Below, in pieces: positions 41,219 to 53,499 of a stretch of 64,000 bases of DNA (its first letter is position 1; each line of letters starts with the position of its first letter). The notes under the pieces are model-generated. The model saw only the letters and a list, made by a program, of their open reading frames with translations. It was not told the origin of the DNA and did not search any database. This stretch comes from Pectinophora gossypiella (taxonomy: Eukaryota; Arthropoda; Insecta; Lepidoptera; Gelechiidae): the NCBI RefSeq assembly GCF_024362695.1, contig NC_065404.1, forward strand, positions 11,386,604 through 11,450,603, written 5' to 3'. Position numbers and translations under genes: made by a program.

Positions 41219-41661
41219 ATGTCCTCCATGCCATATAAACCCAACCCATCTGCTTATAGTCAATGAGACTGATCGCAAGATACAATCACAAAAAAAACAT
41301 GTTAGTTCGGTACATACAAAGACTTCGGAGTCAAGAATCAAGAACCAAAACAAACATTGGTGTGTATCCTCGTCTATCATCTTCAGCTCAAGTACTCCTG
41401 GTCCGTATCATGAGTGACAACTGTATACAGCTGTGTTCTCGAATACTGCGCCACAATAAACACAGCCACGTTTTCTGGCTGTGTAAAAGCACGGCAGCGC
41501 CTTTTAAAAGAAACACATTTTCAACAAAACATTTTTTAACCTTTATTTAATGAGCTTAGTCTTAAAAGTGACAAACTGCTCAATACATCCTCATAGAAAA
41601 ATAAAATAATAAAACAAGGCACATTGTATTTACTCACATCTCAATTTCAAGCCCCGCTTGA
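41219..41661. other. Unassigned
   Basis: Nothing supported; open frames here are short and lack recognisable motifs. Confidence 0.4.
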
Positions 41662-41922
41662 CCAAATAGGCTAGGTTCCAATCAGTCAAATCAGTTACCT
41701 TTTACTAAACGTCAAAACAAGAAATTGCTATGGAATTTGTATGAAAAAACATACTTTGACGTCATGGAAAAACGTGATAAAATGTCGGACTTATTATTAC
41801 GGTTTTCTTGATTAAAATTCCTAAATAAGTTAAACAGAAAAAAGAAAATGTTTTTCGTTAGTTTTAGATCTGTCTTTATTTAGTAATCGGACTTTCATAA
41901 TTTATCTTGAACCTAGTACACG
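41662..41922. repeat. Interspersed repeat V, copy 1
   Basis: GTCAAATCAGTTACCTTTTA, AACGTGATAAAATGTCGGAC and the right end CCCAATTGTAC match 43487-43738. CTAGGTTC and GAACCTAG near the ends suggest a MITE. Confidence 0.55.
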
Positions 41923-42068
41923 ACCCAATTGTACAGCATCTTGGCCTCCTTAGATAACGGAAAAGCCAAAATGGCGTTACATGCACCGATCTGATAAAAT
42001 TCAGGACACATAATCTGCATTTTAGATCTAAGGGATTCATTACGCACATTCAACATTGACTTATTCAT

Positions 42069-42398
42069 TCTTCTTCCTTCGTGTGGGTTGTAAAGTAAAT
42101 TACCAACCTCATCAACCCTGTTATCAGGGCTATTACTTAGCCGCCATAGGCCTCTGACATGGCTCATGTAACGACTACAAACTTACATCAGTAAGTAGTA
42201 ACCGGGACCAACGGCTTAACGTGCCTTCCGAAGCACGGATCATCTTTCTTTCTGAACTGACACTTAGGTGATCAGGCTGTAATGTCCTAACCAAACTAGG
42301 GATCACAAAGTGATTTTTGTGATATGTCCCCACCGGGATTCGAACGCGGGACCTCCGGATAGTGAACCCAACGCTCAACTACTGAACCGCAGAGGCCT
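42069..42398 (-). mobile_element. tRNA-derived SINE family A
   Basis: The minus-strand head is slightly mutated (CGGTTCAGTAGTTGAGCG). Core CTTCGGAAGGCACGTTAAGC is intact. Confidence 0.8.
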
Positions 42399-42597
42399 TT
42401 ATTAGTATTCATACAATTTATTTCATTCCGAATTAAAATTGAGACCACAACCTTTGACCTGGACTGAAACTAGTTTGCCTTATTGCGAGGTTATGTTAAC
42501 AAAAATCATTCGATTGTGACTTGAGGTGGCGGAAGGAAAGTTTGCAACTTGCCTAGACATCGGCTTGGTTATAATTTTATTAATGTTTACTGGCGAT

Positions 42598-42641
42598 GCC
42601 TTGCCATCTGCGGCAAATCTACAATAAGTCACGTCAAAAAA
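42598..42641 (+). repeat. LINE family R tip
   Basis: TGCCATCTGCGGCAAATCTA to poly(A); only 44 bp long. Confidence 0.65.
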
Positions 42642-43125
42642 AACTGGTGATGCCTAAATGTATATTTTGGACAGATGTAGGCATATGTATAGCTACTTAC
42701 ATCACTGCGAACGCTGCGGCGGAGGTGTGAAATAATCTTGACCATATCCGAAAATATTTACACAGGAAAATTGTTTTAAATAATAAAAGTATAATTGTTT
42801 AGCATCGCTTTTGTTATTCTTCAGTTTAAAGATATTTTTATTTCTTAATAACGACAGTTACAATGTCTTTTACTTAAGAAACAAGCGGTAGATAATTAGA
42901 TTATTAGTTCCCTTACACTATGAGTATGTAGGTATGCGTTTGATAGGTAAGTACAATTTTTAGAAACGTCTGTTACCACAGTACATATCAATAAAGACAT
43001 TTTCTTTTAGAAAAAACCCTTTTCAAAATAAAGAAAAAAAATACACATTAAACTCCCTTTTCTAGAATATAAATAATAATATATTGTAGTATAATTCTTA
43101 AATTATTGTTCTTGAAAATAACCCT
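42642..43125. other. Unassigned AT-rich stretch
   Basis: Nothing recognised. Confidence 0.4.
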
Positions 43126-43135
43126 ACTGACTAAT

Positions 43136-43423
43136 CACTATCAGCCCATTAACGTCCCCACTTCTGGGGCACGGGCCTTCCCTATGGATGGATAGGGAGA
43201 TCGGGCCTTAAACCACCACGCGGGCCCAATGCGGATTGGTGGTTATTAACGACTGCTAATGCAGCCGGGACCAACGGCTTAACGTGCCTTCCGAAGCACG
43301 GAGGAGCTCGAGATGAAAACATTTTTTTTGTGGTCACCCATCCTATGACCGGCCTTTGCGAAAGTTGCTTAACTTCAACAATCGCAGACCGAGCGCGTTT
43401 ACCGCTGCGCCACCGAGCTCCTC
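43136..43423 (-). mobile_element. tRNA/5S chimeric SINE, full length
   Basis: 288 bp, same structure as 4300-4587. ACTGACTAAT at 43126-43135 and 43424-43433 is the target duplication. Confidence 0.85.
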
Positions 43424-43486
43424 ACTGACTAATAACCTCCAGTAAATTAATCGTCACGAAACAAGCATACAAAGTCACAATAATAG

Positions 43487-43738
43487 GGCAGTTTCCAACT
43501 AGTCAAATCAGTTACCTTGTACTAAACGTCAAAACACGAAGTTACTCTGGGATTTGTATGAAAAGCAACCTGTGACGTCATAGAACGTGATAAAATGTCG
43601 TACTTATTATTATTATTATTTTTATTAAAAGCCATAAATAAGTTAAATAGAGAAAAGAAAACCATTATTGTCACCTTTAGTTCTGTCTCCATTTTGTTAT
43701 CAGAATTTCTTTACCTAGAAAACTACCCAATTGTGCGT
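43487..43738. repeat. Interspersed repeat V, copy 2
   Basis: AGTCAAATCAGTTACCTTGT and AACGTGATAAAATGTCGTAC; right end CCCAATTGTGC. Confidence 0.55.
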
Positions 43739-43771
43739 GCTGTCGTTGACTATGTAAGCTACCCTAAAGAT

Positions 43772-44385
43772 TTGTCTGGTCCGGTCTTCACAGAAGCGAC
43801 TGCCTGCCTGTCCTAACCCGCAAAGAAACCTAGCCTAACATCTACAAATTAGATCACATACCTATGAATGATACGCATATTATTTATTCACCGTTGAGCA
43901 CGTTATGATTTAAATTATGATCCAAACATGAATTCGAATATTATTGGTTTAGAACGGCCTCAGTGGTCCAGTGGTTGAGCGTTGGGCTCACGATCCGGAG
44001 GTCCCGAGTTCGAATTCCGGTGAGGACATATCACAAAAACCACTTTGTGATCCCTAGTTGGATTAGGACATTACAGGCTGATCACCTGATTGTCCAAAGA
44101 GTAAAAAGATCCGTGCTTCGGAAGGCATGTTAAGCCGTTGGTCCCGGTTACTACTTACTACTGTAAATAAGTAGTCGTTACATGAGTCATGTCAGAGGCC
44201 TATGGCGGCTAAGTAATAAATAACCATGACACCAGGGTTAATGGGGTTGGTAATTCACCTTACAACCCACACGATAGAAGGAGAAGAAAAAGAAGAAGAT
44301 TGGCTTACACCCGTGCTGGAATTCGAAACTGTGACCTCAAAACGACAATCAAGTGTTCTTCCCACTGGGTTACCACAGCTCTCTT
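43772..44385 (-). mobile_element. tRNA-derived SINE family B, split by a family A SINE
   Basis: The body at 43772-43951 and head at 44299-44385 (GAATTCGAAACTGTGACCTC, GGGTTACCACAGCTC) belong together. The break carries ATTGGTTTA and ATTGGCTTA as the target duplication of the insert. Confidence 0.75.
43952..44298 (+). mobile_element. tRNA-derived SINE family A nested in family B
   Basis: GGTCCAGTGGTTGAGCGTTG, core with TGCTTCGGAAGGCATGTTAA, tail AGAAGGAGAAGAAAAAGAAG. Complete. Confidence 0.85.
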
Positions 44386-45239
44386 ACATTACATGAGTAA
44401 TATGCTTTAAAACACAAATATAGACTTTAAGTAATTAACAAACTTTACATTGCTACTGTCAGGCTTTAGTTACTTAAGTAGTTACACAGTTAAATACATT
44501 AACGAGTTTCAATATTTGTCCATAATCTGCATATTAACAGACGACCACTGTTGATTAAAAACCTGACCAAAGTCATACAACATAAAGCCATCTAACATAA
44601 AGTTGAGGGTTCCGTAAAAATACGATTAGTATGCCATTTGCATTATGCGTTCAAATCAGCTTTCGAAAATATAAATTTATATACTTATTTACTTAAGTAT
44701 TTTTGAATATAATATCTATTTAATCATTTACACCGTTCGATTGAACTGAAATATTTTCTTTGTTCAATTCATGGGGAGAAGTATCAAAAATTAAATAGGT
44801 ACTTATCTTTCTTTTAAAATCGTTATTTTAAAAGAATAACTTAATTTAATGACTTAATTTACGAAATACGAAATTAAATTGGAAAGAATAATTAGAACGA
44901 TAAAAAAATATGTTAGGACACAGGGTTAGTGCGGCCGAATAAATCGAAAATATACTTTGCGGTTTTATTAATCTAACAATGAATCCCTAAAATTACAGAA
45001 TTTAACGTTGACATTCATTGATTAACTGTTTATAGCGTCAACGTAAAACGCCAAATTATTCGTAAAAATGTAAACGAGATAATGAATACTTGTTTAGTTC
45101 CTTGAACTGTGTGAATCATGTATCTTAATTATTGTAGATTTTGTCGTAAGTACTTATCTATTGAAAAATAACACATGTACCTACTATTTACCATAGTAAG
45201 TGTACTGAGTATAGGGGTGTCACAAAAGTTAACCAAAAA
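44386..45239. other. Unassigned AT-rich stretch
   Basis: No gene, RNA or repeat recognised. Confidence 0.4.
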
Positions 45240-45660
45240 AGTCTTAGGGCTAGGGTCGTCCTAGTGAGATAAGTCTCATCAGCACATCAGGGCTACCATG
45301 CTCCGCGTGATAAAATTATCGATAAATTCAATAAATTTTGTCGAATTCGATAAGTTTGTATTTTTCCCTAACATGCGCGCCACGTGATTATGTTCGTATT
45401 TCGACAGAACGACATGACTTATTTGGGTTAGCATATTAGCACCAATCGACAAAACGACATAATTATATCGTCAGAATCGATAAAATGACAGTGACAATAT
45501 TTTATCACGAGATATTATGGTGGCGCCAACAAAATGTAGGTATGCAGTTGTATAAAAAGTACATCTCCTGGTTGCTCAACCAATTTGTTGCCACCAACCG
45601 AATCGCGAGTAATTTCGCGCATGCATGGTGTCCTAGTGAGATAAGGCCCTAAGTCTGTCT
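45240..45660. repeat. Possible MITE with short inverted ends
   Basis: GTCTTAGGGC near the left and GCCCTAAGTC at the right are inverted, and GTCCTAGTGAGATAAG occurs directly repeated just inside each end. The interior has many ATCGATAA and CGACA motifs. Single copy here, so the call is weak. Confidence 0.35.
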
Positions 45661-47077
45661 TAAGTAAGTAATAGACACACAAAATTAAGTTTTATTCCCT
45701 ATAGTTAAATGTCACAAGTTAAAAGTTTTTGATTTGATTTGCTTCTTATAATCGAGACCGGAGAAAACATAAATAGATAAATACTATTAATAAGAATACT
45801 TGATTTTGAAAGGATACTTTTCAAAGCGTTGCAAGTTTGAAAATTTATCCAGCCAACTACTTAGCAAATAACGGCTTTTTGGCGGGAAACGGGAACGGGA
45901 CAGTTGCTTTCTTCATTGAATAATCTAAATAATTAATACGAAGTGGTGTTTTGTGGTTAATGATCGCATTAAGTTAGTCGGAAGACATTCGCGAGTGTTA
46001 TTATATTGGAGTATTCAATAAACAAAGTGTATCTGCCTATTTTCGCTTCGTGTCAGGAAGCCGCTTCATAACTCAAAAGTTTATGCGGACTTTTGAGTTA
46101 ATTCGTTTGGGGTTCGGAGTAGGAGTCTACTCCGAGGGTGGGGTTTCATCATCATCACCTTTCATGATTTCATTAATCATCAAGAAAAAATACGTCAGAC
46201 ATGGCTGTAAGGGCATAGTTCCCTTTGCCTTACCCTTCGGGGAAAACCAAAACAAAAAAAAAAACATATCTAGTCTCGTAAAGGGATGTAAGTAAGTATT
46301 TAAAAAACAAATTTTAAATAGTTATTATAACTAAAAACAGAGACAGGTTTGCATAGATAGGATTTGGAGTCATGGTCCAAGGTGTCCTAGTTGACTCACC
46401 TTCCGTGTGATGTACATTATAACCGCTAGTTTTTATTGCTTTTGCAACATGGTAATAATTTTACTACGTTACTTGCATTGAGAAATAATTCGTTAGTTTG
46501 TTTCAGATATTGGACAAAGTAGAATGGATTGTAAAAGTCTATCAAAGGCACAGGCCTCCCCTTAATCAACCGAGGTTTAAAAAGTCCCGCGTTGGCGGCG
46601 CTACTGACGCAGATTTTACACAGAATTATTGTGACTTGTCAAATAGTTTCATTAAAATCCGTCAACTTCTTCTTGGCGCGGTTTATTATTTTAAACCTTT
46701 AGTTTTTCTTTAGTTTTATTTTTGTAATAAAGCGTCAAAATGTCTTTTGACCTCTTGTGTTGTTCTGTGAGAAGGCAGATGCTTTCTCCGACATTATGGC
46801 GTAAGTCTATATATGCCTACGAACAACAGTTTGTTCCAAAATACTTTACAAGTTATGACGTCACATCCTCATAAAAGCAATATGTTCTGAAGTAATAATT
46901 CAACAGTATCTATCTACAGTTCCTTATTATGTTTGACGGCGGCTACATTATGATGATCGCGATGTGTGCAGAGTGTCATAACCTGACGTGCATTACGTAT
47001 GCGATGCTATATTGACCAACGATGTGTGAACCATCGCTCTGATCCGCCTTTCCTAAGCTAGGTTTTGTTGGTGGAAA
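45661..47077. other. Unassigned
   Basis: AT-rich with small GC rises near 46560 and 46950; no exon or element is supported. Confidence 0.4.
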
Positions 47078-47172
47078 CTTCCCTCATTCAGCGCTTATCG
47101 CTATCGATCCACTAGGTTCGATTAATTCATTCAAATATTCTTCCTCTCACACGACGCCCTGAGCCGAGCTTC
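47078..47172 (+). repeat. LINE family R internal fragment
   Basis: CCCTCATTCAGCGCTTATCG to CGACGCCCTGAGCCGAGCTT; truncated at both ends. Confidence 0.6.
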
Positions 47173-47825
47173 GCGTACTTATATTACCTATAAGTACTCG
47201 GACTTCTCACATTTAGTTGCTTAAATAAACACGTGAGATGTAGACAAGTGCCGCAAATTGAACTTAGAAAATTTAATGTTTTGGCACCTTTCTTATTTTC
47301 CACGGAAAAGGCGTTGAATAAGAAAATCAATCATAGCATACAAACAGGAAAAAATATGTAATACCTTGGTATTTGTAGTGCCTGATAAAATCATCATTCC
47401 TCATGTAATTTGATAGATCAGATAACAAAAAGATTATCTGAATATGCTATGCTTACTTAGTTAGTGAGAGGTCCACCACATATCCGTAGTCTAGATACCT
47501 ATGTACGATAAATACATTGTAATGTTTTTCATAAACAAACACTAATAAATACGCGAAATTACGAAGCAAAATTCATTTTATCGGTTTATACCAACCGGAT
47601 TAAATAATTTATGTAATGCAGTGACATGCAATATCATAATTTATTATAAATTACGATGATTTTACGTTTCAGAGCTGTCATGGGCTGTCAATGCGATTAT
47701 ACAAAGTTAAAGAAACAGGGAAGTGAAAGTAAAATTTCTTGGTAAGTACACTGTTTTGGCGAAAGTTCACACCTTCGTCTCATCTATATCCTGCATGTAC
47801 CCGAAAATTGTGCATTTGTGCCTCC
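47173..47825. other. Unassigned AT-rich stretch
   Basis: Nothing recognised. Confidence 0.4.
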
Positions 47826-47915
47826 CTCATTCAGCGGTAATCGCTATCGGCCCACTAGGGACGATTCTTCACATAAAATCCTCTCAGAAGACGTCCTCAG
47901 GCACTCTCTAGCAGG
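47826..47915 (+). repeat. Degenerate LINE family R fragment
   Basis: CCCTCATTCAGCGGTAATCG and TCAGAAGACGTCC; an old copy. Confidence 0.45.
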
Positions 47916-48409
47916 GTAAGCTAACCTATATATAACCTGCATTGACATCTATATTCAACTTTACCCAGCCATTAAATAAAATAAAACAAAAAGATCCTAA
48001 AGAAAGAGTACTGCGGTGGAGTAACATACCTATAGATCAATTGAGAGAGGTGAGTAGCCAGCATTGGGACATAAGTACACTTAATAGGTTGTAAAATTAA
48101 AATATTCCCAAGAGTTCCGATAGGTGGAAATAACAACTTCCGTTGCAATTTACGAGTAATTTTGTGCGACAGACCTAGTTTTAGAATGTCAATCTAAATA
48201 TATCTAAGAATCTAGTTAGGACGCATTCGGTAGGAGTAATCTTAGCACTAATTGATAGCAATTAGGTTACTCTATTATTTAAAAAAAGCGCGACACTATA
48301 CCTATAAAAAGTATACAAAATAATTATGATATATTAGTTTTTTATTTCAAAAAATAATAGTGTTTATATTTTTGTCAAAACAAACAGAGAGGGGTTAAAA
48401 ACGTCACAT

Positions 48410-48530
48410 TGGAGCAATTCAAAGCAATATTGCGAAGTATTTGACATTTCTTGACACTGCGCACTTACTTTCATATGCGCAAATGTCAAATTGCAATGTT
48501 TCTTTATAATATCAATTGCTTCTATGTGGC
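48410..48530. repeat. Palindromic repeat X, copy 1
   Basis: AGCAATATTGCGAAGTATTTG opposite CAAATTGCAATG, with TTGACATTTCTTGACA between; similar in layout to 63570-63675. Probably a small MITE. Confidence 0.45.
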
Positions 48531-48915
48531 CGTTTTAACTCCCCAGTAGTATCTAATACAAAATACCACCATTGGAAAGAGTCAGACGAATTAACGACAA
48601 ATGAAAGGTTGCAAGACCACAGATTAGTCACATTCGATGAAGCATGGTACGTAGGTACCTACATTTGTATGCAACCCGAGTGGTCGATGTCAAAGACATC
48701 GCAGACGGTACATTAGTCTTTGTCAGTGCTATCTGATGATTTATGTGTCATGGACTTCACCAGGTACCGCTCTTGGGTGAAATTCTCCAATGCCATTGTT
48801 GGTGCAATAAACTAAAATTAAAAACAAAAGTGTAACTGTAACTGCGTATATTTTTTTTGTGACACGCAGGTACTTAAATACATAGTGACAGTAGTACATA
48901 TGTGAATCTAACATA
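48531..48915. other. Unassigned
   Basis: Short open frames without motifs. Confidence 0.4.
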
Positions 48916-49100
48916 CATGTTGTTTGGTTCATCGTGTGCCAGATCGAATATAATGTATAACGATTGGGAGTCTTTAGCTACCCATCAAAAATACAAAAAG
49001 TCTTGGCCCAACAATTTTTTTTTTATGGAGGTAGCTAACCCCCCCGGAAGCCGTCCCAATCATCATATTCGATTTGGCACACGATGCACCAAACACCCTG
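48916..49100. mobile_element. Mariner-type MITE (family M2)
   Basis: 185 bp with inverted ends of about 34 bp (CATGTTGTTTGGTTCATCG against CAGGGTGTTTGGTGCATCG), TA on both sides. Ends resemble family M1 only in the first bases, so it is a separate family. Confidence 0.75.
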
Positions 49101-49655
49101 TATAATGTTTCACGCATAGATAGTTAACAACGGAGTTTGAGACTTGAAAAAGAACTAGTTAGTACTAACAAAACGTACTTGTTATTTTTTGGCAAGCCAA
49201 ACGCTACCACAAGCATGAAATGCATTTATGTACCAAATATCATCGGTCTGTGTTGATAATCGCATAATATGCACCTAAGTATAGTTCGTTATGTAATTAA
49301 TAATTGTAATCCTGCTGACCGATAAAAGTGGTGTCCTTCGTTATACAAGAAAGAAAGAAAACGGATATAATTGCTGATAAATTATTTTGTTTTTCACAAT
49401 TTCGTCTTATCAGCTTATCATTAAAGTTATTTATCGATAACCCCCTGACGAGATATCGTAATGTCCATAACTAGAAAGTACCGGTTGATATTGTAATCGT
49501 TATGAATTGACTGAGATCGATTATTTCAAACTTTCTCTCTAGCGCCTACTTTCTTCTCACACATTCAAGATTTGCGAGCTCACATCTGTATACCATGGAC
49601 TCGGTCACATGTGAATGTACTACAACAATCAATCGCTATGTTTTGTATGATTATA
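49101..49655. other. Unassigned
   Basis: No feature recognised. Confidence 0.4.
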
Positions 49656-50131
49656 CAGGCTGTTAGTGACATCGTAACGAAAACTTTGAGGGATGATTGA
49701 GACCATGATTCTGAGTTGATATCAAGTGGAATTTTACGTCTTAAAGTATGGAACTGAGAATAATTAAAAAAAAATACACTAAAGTTTTCATGTATTTTCC
49801 AACAGGAAATTTCACTTGATGTCAACTCAGAATCATGGTCTGAATCATCCCCCTCAGTAGTAGTTACGGTATCACTAACACCCATACGAACTTGTATGGC
49901 TACCGTATCGGTACGTACTTGTACGGGGTATAAGTGATATCGTAACGAATACTGAGGGGGATGATTCAGCTTATTTTTCAGAGTTAATATGAAGTGGAAT
50001 TTTCCATCGTAAAACTAAAGAATTAAAAAATAATTAAAAAAAAACACAAACAATGCTCCACTTGATATCAACTCAGAATAATAATCTGAATCATCCCCTA
50101 CAGAATTCGTTACGACGTCACTAACACCCTG
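49656..50131. mobile_element. Foldback mariner-type MITE M1, double form
   Basis: TIR CAGGCTGTTAGTGACATCG to CGTCACTAACACCCTG with TA outside. Two palindromic modules are fused head to tail around a CACTAACACCCATACG join, so it looks like two elements sharing a junction. Confidence 0.72.
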
Positions 50132-51206
50132 TATTAACATGATGTTGTTAAATATCAATTGATATTTGCAACTCATGCCGGCCATGTTGACTAAACTACA
50201 GGTTGATGGTGTATGTAACTAACATTACTTACTTATTTAAACAAACATTGTACGAACGAAACTCTTGAACGGATCTTTTCTTCCTGCAACTACGAAGTGT
50301 GTTTGACTACTGCAATAGCAGTTAGCTAATAAAGGATTTGTCCATGTCGATGGCTGAAAGTAGTATGTTTTATGACATTGTTTGTGCATGCACGCATATG
50401 CAAAGTCACGCCTAGCAGGCCTAGCACGCTATGCGACGCAAATAAATAAAAAAAAAATAAGGTGTCCTTGGTACACGCGACTACCGGGACATCCGCGATT
50501 TTTTCAAGTCGCACTCCAAAGGGAATATCTTATTATTGTATATTGCTTACAGAACAGCCTAGAAAAAGAAATCAGATACTATTTTCATAAGAAATGAGAA
50601 AATGTATATTTTTTAACATCATTTGCGTGAAATTGTGTGAATATTGGCAAGGGCTGTGTTTTGACATAAAATTAACGGTAAAAAAACTAAAGACTAAAGA
50701 AATGTCTGTGAAGAATAAACGTCGTAGGTAACTACTTATTGTACGGACTCATCAAAGAAATACTGCGGTTTATTACGCATAAATCCGCATAATCGATGTA
50801 GCCGATGAATGGGTAATTAAAAGACAAAAGAAAAATAGTTTTGCCCATTGTGTTGGCTCCTGGCCATATCAACACAACACTAGGAAGTAGCTCGTAGTAA
50901 TCTTATAAGGTTATCATGTAGTAACCAATTCCATCATAGAAATTCAAAATTGTTTTTTTTATTTTAGTTCTTTTTCAGTACATACTTATAAAGAAAAAAA
51001 CAAAGCTTTGTTATTTAAAACACGATGTATATATTTTTTTTAATTTTATTTTCAATTATTGTACTTTTTAATTTGTTAACTTTAGTTTCTACTTTTTATT
51101 ATTATTTTAGTCAGTGTTGTTCGCGTCTATAATTGGCAGGCATATCGGAACTTTTCCTATGTGTATTTTATTTTGTGTCTTTGTGTATGTATTTACTGCT
51201 GTTGAT
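50132..51206. other. Unassigned AT-rich stretch
   Basis: Nothing recognised. Confidence 0.4.
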
Positions 51207-51352
51207 CCGTTGGTCCCGGTTACTATTTACTGATGTAAGTACGTAGTCGTTACATGAGTCATGTCAGGGACCTTTGGCGGCTCAATAGTAACCCTGACAC
51301 TAGGGTTGATGAGGTTGGTAATCCACCTCACAACCCACACGATAAAAGAAGA
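51207..51352 (+). mobile_element. SINE family A, 5'-truncated at the core
   Basis: Begins at CCGTTGGTCCCGGTTACTAT and runs to ACACGATAAAAGAAGAAG; head absent. Confidence 0.7.
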
Positions 51353-51715
51353 AGCACCCAAGTAGCTATCAAGGGTTATTATTATATAACACAGTGACCG
51401 ATTCTACAGTTCAAATCCACCTACAAACGACCGAAAACCGTTTTTATTGACCGATTACAACATCCATTATGCATAACAATTTGAATCTCAATCGGATCTT
51501 GACCTTCGAATGAATAATTATACTCGTAAGTAAGCACGTTGCAAATTAGTTGGACGTAACCTCTACCTATACACACCTGATTCAGGTCAATTCGGTGGTT
51601 TTATATTTTAACTTTTTAACAAAAAAATATACTTTTTCTCAAGAATGGAGTGAAAAGAGCCATTAGTAATCGGATGAAAACTTGCAGACACTTTTGATAC
51701 GATTCGTCATCACTA
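51353..51715. other. Unassigned
   Basis: No feature recognised. Confidence 0.4.
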
Positions 51716-51990
51716 GTTTAAGAGCCACGCTCTTGTCGGTGTAGCATTTTCCGTTCTTGTCTATCAAAGATCAATTCCTTCACCTCCTTATAAGAGACGA
51801 CGTTCGCCTCTTCTTTAATCTGTTCTCTTCTTGGTCTTCCCCTTCCTCTCTTTCCTTGTAGCTTCCCTTCTATAATGTTTTTAATAAATTCATCGTGTCT
51901 TATTTAGTGTCCAATCATCTTGCCTCTTCTGTTGATACGATTACTAAAGTTATTATCTTCTCCTTAGCGTTCTTAACGTCTCCGTTTTTC
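51716..51990 (-). pseudogene. LINE family S ORF2 C-terminal remnant
   Basis: The minus strand reads HDEFIKNIIEGKLQGKRGRG, RPRREQIKEEANVVSYKEV and FDRQERKMLHRQERGS then stop; one stop interrupts MIGH/IRHD. The GHxxRHDxFxKxIxEG and GKRGRGRPR blocks are typical of the end of insect non-LTR pol ORFs. A second diverged copy is at 56440. Confidence 0.65.
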
Positions 51991-52049
51991 ACAAAGTCCA
52001 TTTTTGACAGGTCCGATTTTATACAGGGTTAGGTGGTAACTCGATCACA

Positions 52050-52230
52050 TGAAAACTGGCCCGTCTGCGCTGAAGTTATGTGGGTGACACGCCCCAAGTA
52101 GCTACTTCTTGATGCGAATATACGAAGTCAGAAGATTGATATAGTAAACCGTATGGTGACAGGCGTGTAGATCTCACACGTTAGAAAAAACACAAGCTCC
52201 TTGTCGGTTTTAATGACATGCCCACGTATT
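52050..52230 (-). repeat. Degenerate repeat D
   Basis: ATACGAAGTCAGAAGATTGA, AAACCGTATGGTGACAGGCG and CTTGTCGG in the order of repeat D. Confidence 0.4.
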
Positions 52231-52659
52231 TGAAAGAGATAAAAAATCTTTTATTTGCAATTAGCTCCCATGAAATATCCAAATGACACCTTCCAGGGCC
52301 CAATGGAGCTAATAGTGCTAACACTATGTCAAATATCTTGCGCAAACGCATCACGCAATGTCCGCACACGAATGTAGGTTGGCCTAAGTACGATCGTCTT
52401 CAAGCCAAGTTATGAATTAATCTGTTATGAGGGCAAGGATAACCATCAATTACAATTAAACCGCTTAAAACCTTTGTTCTTTTTTGACCGTTTATTCTGT
52501 TTTTACGCAAATTATTAGGTAAGTACAGTTTTTAAAATTAAACATGATATTATAATTAATAATAATTAATGAAGCCGAAGAACAGCTTTGTTTAGGAAAT
52601 AGGAACTAAATTCGTCAATGTTTTCTAGTATGCTAATCATATTGTAGAATTTTCTTTTT
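52231..52659. other. Unassigned
   Basis: AT-rich, nothing recognised. Confidence 0.4.
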
Positions 52660-52740
52660 TTTTTTTGCGTGATTTATTACGAATAAATTGGCTTTGGACT
52701 TGTCCGCAAAAATGACAAGCGCTGAGGACTCTCAACTGGT
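52660..52740 (-). repeat. Degenerate LINE family R tail
   Basis: Poly(T), GCGTGATTTATTACGA, then GACAAGCGCTGAGGACTCTC. Confidence 0.4.
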
Positions 52741-52912
52741 AAATAGTATTTATTAATAGTATTCATACAAAAGTAATCAACGAGTTCATTGATATTGTTA
52801 CATAATTATTTATTTTTATAACCATAACTTTAAACAAATATATAAGTTAAGCTATAAGAAGCTTTCTTTCTACGATGTTTTTAATAAATTTGTAGAGTCT
52901 TATCATCTTTCT

Positions 52913-53250
52913 ATCTGAAGGATGTAATATACGATCCCGACGACCCGATTACTCTAGCCATAGAGGCGGCCAATCAACTCGCGACACCAATCAGGACCCC
53001 CCAATACCGACTCCGCCGGCGTGGTCGACGATTTCCCTCAATCAGCGCTTATCGCTATCGACCCACTAGGGTCGATTAATTCTTTCAAATATTTTCCTCT
53101 CAGACGACGCCCTGAGCCGAGGTTTGCGCAGCACCCTCAGGCCTGTTGTCTTAAACGTTGTACCGAGTGAGAGCCTTCAGCGCTCCCCATTTGTCCGGCC
53201 AAGTAGTTAATGCCATCTGCGGCAAATCTACAATAATTCACGTCAAAAAA
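52913..53250 (+). mobile_element. LINE family R 3' end with coding part
   Basis: Encodes KDVIYDPDDPITLAIEAANQ and FPSISAYRYRPTRVD then stop, nearly identical to 23428-23590 on the other strand. The tail ends in poly(A) after AATAATTCACGTC. Confidence 0.78.
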
Positions 53251-53499
53251 AAACATCTTTCTATCATATCCGGTAGAAAAATACTGAGTTGTTGTTGTGA
53301 GTTCATAATCTCTGGTCTCATACCGTGACGGTATAACTATGCGGTGAGGTAATTATTCTTCATGATGGCATTATGATATCTGTATATGTATGTGTTATGC
53401 TAGCCTTTCATTTGACGTCGTCATAGCTCACAAACGGAACGTGAAGGAAAACTTACGCAAGTCTCGAGTTTAAGTAAATAAAGCATTGTAATATATTGC

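Noticed and set aside
41042..41380. 112-codon minus-strand frame
   Set aside because: Mostly antisense to a LINE family R 3' UTR.
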